This document shows positions 36,501 through 47,013 of a DNA stretch of 64,000 bases, piece by piece. How positions within the stretch are numbered: the first letter of the stretch is position 1; each line of letters starts with the position of its first letter. The position numbers were made by a program, and so were the translations under genes. This DNA comes from Euleptes europaea (Eukaryota > Chordata > Lepidosauria > Squamata > Sphaerodactylidae): positions 78,465,614-78,529,613 of the forward strand of contig NC_079318.1 in assembly GCF_029931775.1 (NCBI RefSeq), given 5' to 3'. The notes under the pieces were generated by a model. It did not search any database, was not told where the DNA came from, and was given only the letters and a program-made list of their open reading frames with translations.

Positions 36501-39500
36501 GTATATTTTTATTGAAGGTATAATTTCCCCCTCTGTGAATAGACAATTATTGGAATTCTGGGCTGTATGCCTCCTGTCCCTTAGGCTACTAAGGAAGTCT
36601 CGGCAGGCAGTCACAGCAAGTGTTGTGAACTCTCAGGATAAGTCATTCATAGGTCTGAGGACTGATCACTTGAGTGGGTTGTCTTCCCTCCTTTATGCAG
36701 TGATCTGACCGTCAATCAACTGGAGCATCCACCTGAGGATACCTTCCGTGGATTCACCCAACTGCAAACTCTGTAAGCGTTGGGATTGCTGTTCCCACAG
36801 ATCCTTTAATTATTGGGCCCCTGCTGCTCTCCTTAGTATGTTTGCTGAGATAAGAGCCTCTGCTTGGCATGTAGAAGGTCCCAGGTTCAATCTTCAGCAT
36901 TTCCAGTTAAAAGGATCAGGGAGCAGGTGATGTGAACGACTTCTGCTTTGGATCCTGGAGGAAGGGGGAAATGGTGCCTTTCCTTGCTGGGAAGCTTTTT
37001 TAAAAGAAGAGAAGAGTTTTATACCCCGCTTTTCTCTACCTTAAGGAATCTCAAAGAGGCTTACAACCACAATACCTTCCTCTCCCCACAACAGGCACCC
37101 TGGGAGGTAGGTGGGGCTGAAAGAGTTCTGAGGGAACTCTGACAAGCTCAAGGTCACCCAGCAGGCTTCATGTGAAGGAGTGGGGGAATCAAACCCAGTT
37201 CATCAGATTAGAGTCCCCCGCTCATGTGGAGGAGCGGAGAATCAAACCTAGTTCTTCAGATTAGAGCCCGCCACTCTTAACCACTACACCACGCTTGGCT
37301 TAGACCAAGGAAAGTACCCTGGTAACCTGCCATCACCACTCAGGACCTCCTGAGATCCTCTAGACTGCCCTGCTGAGAAGGCTGTCTTCCAGTGCAGTAC
37401 TAGAACAGTAACAAAATAACTTATCACCAACTGGGTAGCACCCATGCAGTCCAGCACATGGGGAAGAGATTAAGATAAATATTCCAGAGAAATAGATTGT
37501 TACCGAGTGAAGCCAAAATGACTTTATAAAAAGGTTTATTGTAAAAAACAAAAAACAAAAGGGAAAGGGTGGTTGGATTCAAAAAGGGGTGGAAAAAGGC
37601 AAAACAAAATACAGGGAAAACATACAGCAATAACAACACAGATTCAAATGAAAAGCAATACAGTTGAACTAACTAAGCTAAACACATTATGGATGCTGTA
37701 GCTGGTTCCTCCAGAGCCTGTGCAGAGTTCCTGTGGTAATAAGAAGTTGAAGGAGTCCTTAACCCCTACTCAGCTTCCTGTGGACCCAGTTTCCAGATTA
37801 GAAAACTGAAGACAAGGGGAAATCCCAAATGATATTTATGTGAATGGAGTTGGACCTAAGCCAGCCTCCTTTCTAAAACTGACAAATGGATTTCTCCAAT
37901 CCCACACAAATCCTCATCTCTGATGTCAGAGGCTACTTTTACCAATCAGAGCCGTATCCCACCTCCCTCAAGCACCTGGTAATGGCCTTGAACTTCCATG
38001 ACAAATAGATGGTCTGGTCCAAACCGGATCATCCCAAAGAGATTAAGTCTGCCAGGATGTATCTTTATTATAATGTAATCTAGGGTCTTGAACACTCAAG
38101 GTGGCATGCCTGAGCCTTAAGGATTTCTGTCACAAAGACAATACTGACCTTGATGGACTGGTGGTCTGACTTGCTGAAGGCAGCTTCATGTGCCAATGTG
38201 ATGGATTTGCTTGGGCTGGAAACTGATATTGCTTCTTGGGCTGAAAGGGTAGCAGCTTGCTGTATGTCATACAGGTTAGGCAAATCCCTCTCCTTCCAGT
38301 TGCAGGGCTGTGGGTTTTTGCTCCTGCTCTAGGGGCTGTTTTGGGCAGAAGGAAAGCCGGTCTCAGTCCCATGCCTGCCTCTAAGAACATTTCATCTATC
38401 CCCAGAGTTTTGCCAGCAGAGTTAGATTGTCCTGGAGGCAGCATCACATGGGACAACGTCACCACCCAAGAGAGCAGCCGGATCTGCCAAGGCCAGAGGA
38501 ACCCCTGCAATGGCTCTGGGGGACTTGGTATGACAGGGATGGGGAAGGCAATATGATGGTGTGGAGCAGCAAGATCTATGAGAGGGGAAACAGATTAGCA
38601 AGAGAGAATTCCAGAAAGCACATGTACACTGGTACCCCTATGGCAGTGGTATTGGTGGGGAGTCGCTAAATGCTGTGGGTTGTTCACCTGAATACTTCTG
38701 GGGTTGGGCCATTGGTCTTTTCCCTAATGCGGTTCTCCCATCAGGAACAATCCAGCGGGAGGCTTCTGCACAGCACCATTCAGGAAGGTCTCCTGTAGGA
38801 GAACCTCTTGCTGGATATTACCTTTGCCCCATGCCTCAAAATGAATTAGGTTTAAGAACATAAGAACACAGGAAAAGCTATGCTGGATCAGACCAAAGCC
38901 CATCAAGTCCAGCAGTCTGTTCATGCAGCGGCCAACCAGGTGCCTCTGGGAAGCCCCCAAACAAAACGACTGCAACAGCATTATGCTGCCTGTGTCCCAC
39001 AACACCTAATTTAATGGGCATGCTCCTGTGATACGGTAGACAATAGAATCATAGAGTTGGAAGGGACCACCAGGGTCATCTAGTCCAAACCCCTGCACAA
39101 TGCAGGAAACTCACAACTACCTCCCCCACATAGATATGCATCATGACTGGTATGACTACGGAATACTGCCGAGAGGGATTTCAGGCTAAAGTTTCACATT
39201 CCTAAATATATTTGCTCAGTTATTAGGTAGACTCAGTTAGCCAATGTAGGGGAAGGAATGGCTCTTTAGACTTGAGTAGCCAAGGTGGGGTAGGGGATAC
39301 TTACTGGAGGCCTGAGACCAGCTTGAGGTTATGGTGGCATTTTTCTTGACTTGCCGGTTCTTTCTCTGCAGGTTGGCTGTGCCCCGAGGACTCCCTTTGT
39401 GCTCCCGATGGACCTGGCCTGCACCAGTGCCTTTGTGAAGGCCAATACCATGGCTACAAATGCTTACGCCAGGTGAGCTGATGTGGTTTGGTGTCTGGGA

Positions 39501-40027
39501 GCAAGGTTGCCAAAAGGGACGGGCAGTCTCTTTTTGTTTCTTAACGGGGGAGTGGAAGGAGTTGGAGAAGCTTCTCTGCTCCAGGGAAGCTGGGATGAGA
39601 ACTGAGCCTCGGAATGCAGGAACTCTTGGCCTCTCTGCAGGAGTCTCTGTGGGAGGGGCCGTGGCTCAGTGGTAGAGTATCTGCTTGGCATGCAGAAGGT
39701 CCCAGGTTCAATCCCCGGCATCTCTGGTTAAAGGGACTGGGCAAGTAGGTGATGTGAAAGACTTCTGCTTGAGACGCTGGAGAGCTGCTGCCGGTCTGAG
39801 TAGACAATACTGACCTTGATGGACCAAGGGTCTGATTCAAAATAAGGCAGCTTCATGTGTTCATGTGAGTCATGCCTTTGGGCAGCAACCCAGCTGGCCA
39901 CTCACTTGTTTTTGCTTTGCAGGGTACCTTTCCCTATCTGCTGTTCTATGGGACTTTGGGAGCTGTCACCACCGGCCTGTCCATCCTGCTCTGGGTCACC
40001 CAGCGGCGCAAGGTCAAGGCCTTGTAA
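33558..40027 (+). CDS. ATRAID: ATRAID, all-trans retinoic acid-induced differentiation factor (6 exons)
   Basis: Single-pass type I membrane glycoprotein. In mammals it has been linked to osteoblast differentiation and works with SLC37A3 at lysosomes. Exons: 33558-33763, 35654-35725, 36701-36772, 38406-38527, 39372-39472, 39923-40027. They join in phase to 678 nt, 225 aa (human 229 as I recall). A signal peptide covers about residues 1-22. Sequons are N40, N74, N134 and N152. Short leucine-rich segments (LDLGNCSLHQLC, then FRGFTQLQTLVLP) lead to the conserved CPGGSITWDNVT region. An EGF-like cysteine module follows (C161, C167, C177, C179, C188), then a membrane helix at about 193-216 and a basic tail, QRRKVKAL. 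Start context is CATCATGG, right after the promoter E-boxes. The gene looks intact. Confidence 0.96.
33997..34498 (-). mobile_element. Solo LTR of an endogenous retrovirus or related element (fossil)
   Basis: On the minus strand, about 500 bp starting near TG and ending in ATTATGACA. It has a TATA-like GGTTATAAATGC element and, about 120 bp later, CCCAATAAACAACTG, the order expected for U3, R and U5. No internal coding region accompanies it. It is a fossil inside ATRAID intron 1; age and family cannot be set from one copy. Confidence 0.55.
34536..34747 (+). repeat. tRNA-Ala-derived SINE
   Basis: Nearly full-length copy: GTGGCTCCGTGGTAGAGCC A box, GGTTCAATCCCC B box, and the CR1-like tail ending AAGGCAGCTTCATGTG. 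In ATRAID intron 1. Confidence 0.85.
34905..35432 (-). repeat. MIR-like tRNA-derived SINE, split by a hAT element
   Basis: The two halves, 34905-35024 and 35241-35432, together form a reverse-oriented SINE (tail CAACACTGTGAGGTAGGCTA, head ending ACCACACTGGTTCTCT on the plus strand). The hAT-like element at 35025-35240 interrupts it. Confidence 0.65.
35025..35240. mobile_element. Non-autonomous hAT-like element, 216 bp
   Basis: Starts TAGGGTTGGCAAC and ends GGCAACCCTA. It is flanked by perfect 8-bp direct repeats GATCCAAA at 35017-35024 and 35241-35248. It is inverted relative to its relatives at 10534 and 10738. Confidence 0.8.
35816..36085. mobile_element. Fold-back element with long inverted arms
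   Basis: Arms of about 90 bp (35816-35909 and 35990-36085) are imperfect inverted copies. The left has CGCCCACCATTTTGGAGC and CTCCTTTAAGCTGTGCCAGG; the right has their complements. Outer ends are GGACCAAACTAG and CTAGTTTGTG. Located in ATRAID intron 2. Confidence 0.65.
36280..36500 (-). repeat. MIR-like SINE remnant
   Basis: Shows the pattern of the minus-oriented SINEs elsewhere (CTACATTTTTACTGCATCCT, GCCCAGCGTTACCCAGTATG, and a CTCACCCACACTGGAGTG end). Diverged. Confidence 0.45.
36850..36961 (+). repeat. tRNA-Ala-derived SINE, truncated
   Basis: Keeps the anticodon and B-box part (GCATGTAGAAGGTCCCAGGT) and the middle up to GGATCCTGGAGGA. The head start and the CR1-like tail are missing. 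In ATRAID intron 3, next to the SINE at 37000. Confidence 0.7.
37000..37305 (-). repeat. tRNA-derived SINE with MIR-like tail
   Basis: Reverse-oriented copy of the 16800 family, ending CCACTACACCACGCTTGGCT on the plus strand, the complement of the tRNA A-box head. Confidence 0.7.
37380..38060 (-). other. Unclassified repeat-like stretch, possibly LTR-derived fossil
   Basis: On the minus strand an ACAATAAACC signal is followed by sequence of terminal-repeat character. No clear ends or target duplications are visible, so the assignment is weak. Confidence 0.25.
38135..38200 (+). repeat. tRNA-Ala-derived SINE tail fragment
   Basis: Only the tail is left: GACAATACTGACCTTGATGG then GAAGGCAGCTTCATGTG. 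Confidence 0.6.
38854..39160 (-). repeat. CR1 LINE 3' ends, one nested in another
   Basis: 38854-39040 is a reverse CR1 3' UTR of the 'TGGATCAGACCAAAGCCCAT' type. At 39041-39130 a second CR1 subfamily interrupts it (ATAGAATCATAGAGTTGGAA, TCATCTAGTCCAAACCCCTG). The first resumes at GATATGCATCATGACTGGTA. In ATRAID intron 4. Confidence 0.7.
39652..39868 (+). repeat. tRNA-Ala-derived SINE, full length
   Basis: One of the best-preserved copies: GTGGCTCAGTGGTAGAGTAT, GGTTCAATCCCCGGCATC, GGTCTGAGTAGACAATACTG, and an end in TTCATGTGTTCATGTG. It lies in ATRAID intron 5, 54 bp before the last exon. Confidence 0.9.
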
Positions 40028-41345
40028 TGGCCTCTCTCTGCTTCAGACCCGCCCCTGCTGAGGAGACGGCTTTTTCCTCCTGCCTGCTGCTAAGGCTGTG
40101 GCCTCTCCGTTCTTTGGTCCTTCCAGATTTTTGGCTTCACCTTGTGGTTCCCTGTTTTCCTGTGCAGTCTTCTCTGATCTGAAACACTTGATCTGAGTGG
40201 TTTCAGGAGGTGAGCCGTGTTGGTCTGAGCAGTTGCACAGGCTCTTGTTGGAGCTTGCCTGAGCCACTGTCTGTTGCTTGTTGATACTCTCGCACCCCAG
40301 ACCGGAACATAGTAAAACGGGGCTGGATCCGGCTCTTTGTTTGGCTCTTTCCAGCAAGAAGAGTGGGGGAGATCAGCTTTTTGCTTCCCCGTTGGACTGA
40401 TATCTTTGGGTTTCTTGTCAAATTATAATGACCACGAGTGAATCAGCCTATGCTGACGGTGTAGGGAGGAACTGCCTTGGTTGCCTGGAAGCATTTCGGT
40501 AGTAGCTTTGACAGTTTTGAAGACTGTGACTTTCCAGTTTCCTTATGCTGAGGAAGAGGCATTGCTGGCCAGCGGGGTGTGCTCCCTGTTCCTCCAACCA
40601 CAGGCTTCTTGTTCCGTTGCTATCAGGCTTCTGGAAGACAGCTCAAGCCACTTAGAGGGACAGAAATGGAAACTTCAGTGCCTCCCTTACAACCTTACTG
40701 GAAAGTAATATTGAATTCTGGGGCCCAAAGAACCAATTGTATCCCAGGAGAAAGAGGTCTGGGTGTTTTCCCCGTGAGTGAGCTGTTCTCCAGCCAAAGG
40801 AGTATTCTGTAAATAGTTGGGTGGTAGCTGGTAATCATTACCACCCCTCAGTTTTTGCTTCTCCAGCACCATCATTTTCAGCTGCTTGAAGAATGCCTGT
40901 CACCTTAAACGTCTCTACCTTTTTCCTTTGCTGCCCCTTTGCCAAGAAGCTTCTCCAAGAATACCTGCTTGATGAAGCTTCTCCCAGAAGCTTCTCCCAG
41001 AATACCTCTCTTCCCTTTCAAATCTGTCCACAAAGCATAGTAAGCATTTTGGTTCCTTCCTAGAGTCCTTGTGTTCCTCCAAAACTTAGCCTGGACATTT
41101 GCACATATGCATCCCTGTTGTCTTCATATATCATCCTTCCCTCTCTGCCACGACAGAGACTGAAAGGCTCCTTTTTTGTTATTCTCTGAAGTGACCTAAA
41201 CATTGAGGGCATAGTAGGAATAACAATGATCATAACAATGGTGGCTGGGTGGGTAGCCTGTGAGCCTCGCTTTGGCATCCTCTGTAAGCCCTGACCCAAA
41301 TCCCATTGAATTCAAGCAGGAGCCCCTAAAGCTCGTATTACCCTG
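40028..41345 (+). other. ATRAID 3' UTR and flank
   Basis: Follows the stop codon. No AATAAA is seen close to the stop. The nearest candidates are an ATTAAA near 42188 and AATAAA near 42561, both inside repeats, so the transcript end is open. No other gene is recognised here. Confidence 0.4.
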
Positions 41346-41347
41346 AG

Positions 41348-41561
41348 AGGGGAGGGGCCATGGCTCAGTGGCAGAGCATCCGCTTTGCATGCAGAAGGTC
41401 CCAGGTTCAATCTCCGGCACCTCCAGTTAAAGGATCAGATAGTAGGTGATGTGAAAGACCTCTGCCTAAGACCCTGGAGAGCCACTACCAGTCTTGAGTA
41501 GACAATACTGACTGATGGACCAAAGGTCTGATTCAGTATAGGGCAGCTTCACGTGTTCTGT
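41348..41561 (+). repeat. tRNA-Ala-derived SINE
   Basis: Full-length copy: GGCTCAGTGGCAGAGCATCC, TGCATGCAGAAGGTCCC, and a tail with GGTCTGATTCAGTATAGG. Confidence 0.85.
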
Positions 41562-41899
41562 GGCAGGGTAGATGTTTTCTGGAATGTCTGCAGTGCCCTT
41601 CTGCAGTGCAGGAGAGTAATTTCTTGCCACTGTCCTGCAAACGGCTTTGGAGGGTACCATGAAGAGATGGGATGAGGTGGACCTTGCACCTGTAGTCTAA
41701 AGGCAGGGTCTCACGGTATCAGGGAGAGTTGGCTTTTAACCTGCAAGGTGGGTGGAAAGAAGGGAGTTCCTTGTATGAATACATGCTGGGCATCTATTCA
41801 TACATGGCAGCCCTGGACGATACGTAACATAGGGCAGAGGTACTGTATCCCTTTGTGCGCCCGTATACAAAAACTGTTGTATACAAAATGGAAACTCTT

Positions 41900-42211
41900 G
41901 ATTTAATTTCAAGCCGTCTAGACATTAGGAAGAATTTTCTAAGAGCGGTTCCTCAGTGGAACAGGCTTCCTCAGGAGGTGGTAAGCGCTCCTTCCCTGGA
42001 GGTTTTTAAGCAGAGGCTAGATGGCCATCTGTCAGCAATGATGATTCTGTGACCTTAGGCAGTTCATGAGAGGGAGGGCATGTTGGCCATCTTGTGGGCA
42101 TGGAGTAGGGGTCACTGGGTGTGTGCGGGGGTAGTTGTGAAATTCCTGCATTGTGCAGGGGGTTGGACTAGATGACCCTGGTGGTCCCTTCCAACTCTAT
42201 GATTCTATTAA
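41900..42211 (+). repeat. CR1 LINE 3' end
   Basis: Encodes the trace FLRAVPQWNRLPQEVVSAPS and ends with the CR1 3' motif CCTTCCAACTCTATGATTCT. 5'-truncated. Confidence 0.85.
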
Positions 42212-42479
42212 AACTCAGTTGATCATGCAGATGTTTTGTCCTTTTGAAACAACTTCATAATTTCTTCCTTGTTAGAATTCAGCCAGGTACTAATTTGACT
42301 TTGTACAGAAGTTGCAAGTGGATGTTAGTAGTGGAAGAGATCAGTAAGGGAGAGATCATGAGAGTAGGAGAGCAAGACTTCACCCTCCACCCCAAAGAGA
42401 GATGGAGAACAGGAGGCAAGCAGGTGAACCCACATGTTTAAAATGTACCGGTACTTTATTTGAAAAAAAAAGTCTTGGC

Positions 42480-42595
42480 TTTATGTTTTTTCACATTTTA
42501 TATGTATTTTATTGATATTGTAAGCTGCCTCGAGCTCCGTAGGAAGAAAGGCGGCTAATAAATAATTTAAATTAATTAAATAAATAAAGGCTCTA
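42480..42595 (+). repeat. LINE tail (L2-like?)
   Basis: TTGTAAGCTGCCTCGAGCTC followed by GAAAGGCGGCTAATAAATAA, an A-rich tail of the style common in lizard LINEs. The clade is uncertain. Confidence 0.4.
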
Positions 42596-42599
42596 GGTG

Positions 42600-43630
42600 G
42601 CTTAAAAGCAAGCATGGAGACTATCAAGGAGGCCCCCTCTGACTTTCCCGAGGAGAACAGTTTGGGGCAGGAGATGAGAGAAGAGTACATGACTTGGGGC
42701 ACGACAACATTGTGCTAGAGTGAAAATACTTAGTTTTCCCCAGTAGGTATAAAGGCTCAACTATGGCTGTTTCCAGCAAGAAGAAGAAAAAAGCTGTTTA
42801 AACAGGATGAAATAAAGAACATCTAGTTGATATTGCAGCTTATTCTGGCAAAGGGTCATTGTGGGCATCACCGCATCTGGGCTGGGACTGTGGGTGCCTC
42901 CTGAAACAGTTGGGTCAACAACTGCTTCCTCCAGGCAATATTCCTCGATTCCTGCCGGTGTGTATACTGCAGTCCCATAGGTATGGCTTATCCTTCCATA
43001 ATGCTCTGCTGCAACCCAGTGCTGCATTACATTCCTTTTATACGCCCCACCGCCTCACAATCAGCTTTCCTGGAAATGCAGCAGCACCACCTAATGGGTC
43101 TTGTGTGCAAAACAGGCAGAGAGGGGCTCCTGACGCTTGGCTTCTTAAATTAATTGGTTTCTGTGGGAGCGTGGAAAGAGCCCACTGCAGCAGCTGGGGA
43201 AGATGTTTGCATAAGAAAGGTCCCACCATAGCAAAAGCAGCCGCTCAAGGCCAGCCCAAGGGGTTGCAATTCATGATCCCAGAGGTTGTGCCTCAGGGTC
43301 CTCTTTATTTTAATTTATTATATATCTAGCCCTCCCCCCCTGACTGAAGCCAGGCTCTGCATTATGGCATAAAACTACGGGGCACCCATTAAGGCTGTTT
43401 CCCAACCGCTTGGCTGCAGTCACCCCTGCTTTTTGCACTATCACATATGCTGTTCTCTGTTTGCTCCAGTGGTGAAAAAAGAGAAAGCAATTAACAATAA
43501 TTTCACAGGGATGGGAGGAGGCCCCCAGCTAACGAGCTCTGGCATGGGGCTTCTCTCATATATCGTAAACTGGGCAAATTGTAGCATTGACACTGTTTGT
43601 GTACTAGGGAGTTTGCCTTGTGTGTCATAA
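42600..43630. other. Intergenic, nothing recognised
   Basis: No conserved gene or named repeat seen; short open frames only. Confidence 0.4.
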
Positions 43631-43633
43631 GAA

Positions 43634-43802
43634 AGGGGCTATGTCTCAGTGCATGACTGGCATGTAGCAGGATTTATGTTCAATTCCTATCCTCTGCATT
43701 TAAAAGATCTCCGGTATCAGGTGCTAAGAACATGTCTTGGTCAATGTAGTCAGCCCTTAGCTAGCTGGATCAATGCCCTGAGTCAGTATAAGGCATGTAA
43801 AT
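43634..43802 (+). repeat. tRNA-Ala-derived SINE, old diverged copy
   Basis: The outline is kept (GGCTATGTCTCAGTGCATGA, GTTCAATTCC, GAGTCAGTATAAGGCATG) but with many changes, so this copy appears much older than 39652 or 61881. Confidence 0.6.
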
Positions 43803-44379
43803 CATGCTCTGATTTACTTTTTGTCTATTATACTTGCTGTATGGGTTTTGGTTAAAATTAAATCAAATTTGTATTTATAAGGGCAATCTCTGAAGTTCCA
43901 AGAAAAGCAGTTAAATGTCTTTCACATCCCTGCTGTATATGGGCATAATGATGGTTGCTATAAATAATAATTGATCACATTAACTGAGAATTTCACTGCT
44001 GTACAGCAGTTAACTAATTGGGCTTTTTCTAACTAGTCTAAGTTTGATTTTTGTTTGGGTTCTGTGAACTGAATGTTTTAAATCCTCACCTTTGTTTGAC
44101 TGGACAAGTGGCCTATCTTATGTGAAGAATAAACTACTACTAAGGAGAGAATGAGGCCTGTTTATTGTCTTTAACATGGATTTCATTTAAAAGCAGAAGT
44201 CATGTCATAAAGTCCAAGATTCCTGTGACGCTTGGAGTCTTGGTTTAGTGCTGTGGCCTGCATCCATCACTCAGGATACATCAGGGTATCAACAGGACTG
44301 AAAATGAGCTGGAAACATGAAGTAAGAACCCAGTGCCTCTGAGCATGTGCAGAATGTTTTTTTCCTTCTCATAGTCAAC

Positions 44380-45668
44380 AACAAGAAGTTTATTTACGGT
44401 CAAAGACCAGCAACAAATTGATATAACTCTAGACATATATAAATACCGTAGTTGAATGGTACAGTTATAACACTTAGATAACTTTAATTAAAATTTAGGT
44501 TACCTTCTTCTGTCTTATTAAACATGCTTGTGCGCAGAATTTTGCCACCTTAAGGGTGGTCTCGTTGGAGCAGTCAGCAAGGAGAAGGGCAGTATAAAAG
44601 GAGCTTGTTCTACCTGGGTATTTGGACAATATTGGTCTAATGAGCCTGGATCTAATTTCCTGATAGTAACAGCAATCTAGTAAGACGTATTCAATGGTTT
44701 CAATGTTGCCTGACTGGCAAGAACAGGTTCGTTGATCATATGGGATACATGCATATTTTCCTTCAATAAGGGTGGATGGAAGTACGTTGAACAGGGCTAA
44801 GGTAAAGGCTCTTCTCAACTTTGGGGTTTCCAGCGAGTAAAGGTAATTTAGAGGCACAAAGTTTTTATTACAATCTTTCTTTGCTGGTAATAAAGGGGCC
44901 TGTGCTCTGTCAGTTTGAAGTGCAATGTCCCATAGCCTTTGCTAAATTTGTAATTTAGCTCTTTGATAACCTAGTTGTAGTAATGCTTCGCTACTATATC
45001 CCAGATGGTACAATTGGGCCTCTATATCTCTTATCCACCTTGAAGGGTGGTTATGAGTATTAGCGAGGTTAATCCAGATGGAGCTACGTTTAGCTTGAGC
45101 CAGAGATTTATGGCTTGGAACCATACATGTGTACCTACAGGTACCAGGTCTACTTCTATCCTAAGCTGGGAATTTGAAATGCAGCTAGGTACTCCAAATA
45201 AGGATCTAAGGAATTTAGATTGTATTACTTCAAATTTATGGAGATCTTTATAAAGACATACCTGTGAGCCGCAGGTTAATTGTGGGATCACTTTGCCTTT
45301 AAATACCTTCACTGCACTGGGTATATGTGCACCTTCTTTTGTAAAGAAAAATCTTTAAATTGCTGTGGCAGACCTTTGGGCAGCTTCAGTTATGCGCGTT
45401 GTCTGAGTCGACCAAGTGCCAGAAGACTGAAACGCTACTCCTAGGTATATGAATATTTTAACTTGTTCTATGTTCTGGCCATCAATCTGCCAACTGTACT
45501 TGGAGTTTTTTTTTAGAAAAAATAACAATTTTAGTTTTTGAGAGATTGATTGTGAGATGTTCCTCCTTGCAGTAAGCTGAGAGTGCTCGTAGTGCCCTTT
45601 TCAACCCTACTTTAGAGATAGAGAGGATAGCAGTATCATCTGCGTATAGTAATGTAGAGTTGGATGCC
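44380..45668 (-). mobile_element. LINE ORF2 fragment with reverse-transcriptase YADD box
   Basis: On the minus strand the frame LYADDTAILSIS contains the catalytic YADD box (codons at 45646-45635). A thumb-like part follows (FKGKVIPQLTCGSQVCLYKD, FLRSLFGVPSCISNSQLRIE), then a C-terminal region with a Cys-rich motif (CSCQSGNIETIEYVLLDCCY). The element lacks its 5' half and is broken by stops and a frame change. The clade is not fixed. Confidence 0.7.
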
Positions 45669-45736
45669 TGCCTGCTTGCTCACGGCGGGGGGGGGGGGGG
45701 TCATCTGGGGCAGCTGCCTGCTTGGGGCTTGGCTGG

Positions 45737-45815
45737 CTAATTTTTAAGTTGATAATTTTGTATGACCCGCGAATGATGTTATAAATATCCAAATGGCCCT
45801 TGGTGGAAAAAAGGT
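45737..45815. repeat. hAT-like element end fragment
   Basis: Matches the right end of the hAT-like element at 48797-49291 (CTAATTTTTAAGTTGATAAT through ATATCCAAATGGCCC). The final terminal repeat is missing. It lies beside the truncated 5' end of the LINE. Confidence 0.7.
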
Positions 45816-46139
45816 CTCATAGTCACAAACTAACCTTCTGCCCCTTTGAAAAGAAGCACGGGATGGCATGGCTTCCAGGCAGTTTTCACAGCTGACACTT
45901 CTCTTGTGGCCCAAATACATAAGCCTGATGCATCCAGTGGCAACTTCAGCAGAATCTACAGCAATGGTTCTTGTCTCAGTGTGGCTGGCTAAATTGGCCC
46001 ATCCCAGGTATCCCATGTACCTGGCTGCCTCCTTCCTGGTCTCAATAAGATTAAATTGCAGAATTCCCAAGGCATGGCATGGTAAAAACAATGGAAGTGC
46101 CACTCTGCAAACGGGTAAGAGAAGCAGGTGCCTGTACCC

Positions 46140-46440
46140 GTGCGTTTTCTGTTGTGGCTCCCACTTTATGGAATGGCCTGCCTGAGGAGGTCATTCCGCG
46201 GAATGTGTAAAAGGGAATTATTCAGGACAGATACAAAGGCACAAGGGCTGTCATTTATGGCACTGTTTTATCATAAGCATCATCATTTTTTCTGCATTGT
46301 TTTCTGATTTCTGTAATCTGGTTTTTGCTTATGCTGTGTCTTATGCTGTTCCTACTGCATTGCTTTAAATTTTTTAGTTGGCCTTGAGTCTCAGTGAGAA
46401 ATGCAGACCAAAATGAAAGGAAACAAACGAAGGACAAATT
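46140..46440 (+). repeat. Possible LINE C-terminal/3' remnant
   Basis: GCTCCCACTTTATGGAATGG and CCTGCCTGAGGAGGTC recall the LWNxLPEE region at the end of CR1/L2-type proteins. Weak. Confidence 0.3.
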
Positions 46441-46751
46441 CCTGCATATCCCTGTTGAGGAACCTTAAACTCAAGATCCCTTGGGAAGGGCAGGTCAAGC
46501 AGGGCAAAACCAAGAAGGCAGAACTGTGAGTCCTCACAATTCCTAGGTAGCATTACCACCAGCCCATTTTCTACCCAGCCAGCCAGAGACCAAGGGGCAA
46601 AGTCTCTAACACTCCTGGAATTAAGATCAAGAGAGTCACCCTTGCAAGGTAGGACACTTACAAGGCGAGTTTCAGGAAACAATCTGGTAGCAGTAACCAA
46701 TGAAGGCCAAAGTAGTGGATTCAGATTGAAGCTTCCTGAATTCAAAAATAC

Positions 46752-47013
46752 CACCCTGTGGCGCAGAGTGGCAAGCTACTGTACTGCAGTCAAAAGCTCC
46801 GCTGACGGTTTCAGGTAGCTGGCTCTTGGTTGACTCAGCCTTCCCTCCTTCCGAGGTCAGTAAAATGAGTACCCAGCTTGCTGGGGGTAAAGTGTAGATG
46901 ACTGGGGAAGGCACTGGCAAACCACCCCATAAACACAGTCTGCCTAATAAACGTCAGGATGTGACATCACCCCATGGGTCAGTAATGCTTGCACAGGGGA
47001 CTACCTTTACAAA
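46752..47013 (+). repeat. Sauria SINE
   Basis: CCTGTGGCGCAGAGTGG head, CCGAGGTCAGTAAAATGAGT middle, and tail GTCAGGATGTGACATCACCC ending ACCTTTAC. Confidence 0.9.

Noticed and set aside
39652-39730. tRNA-Ala-like head as a tRNA gene
   Set aside because: The same head occurs in about ten copies with a common SINE body and tail, and the cloverleaf is diverged.
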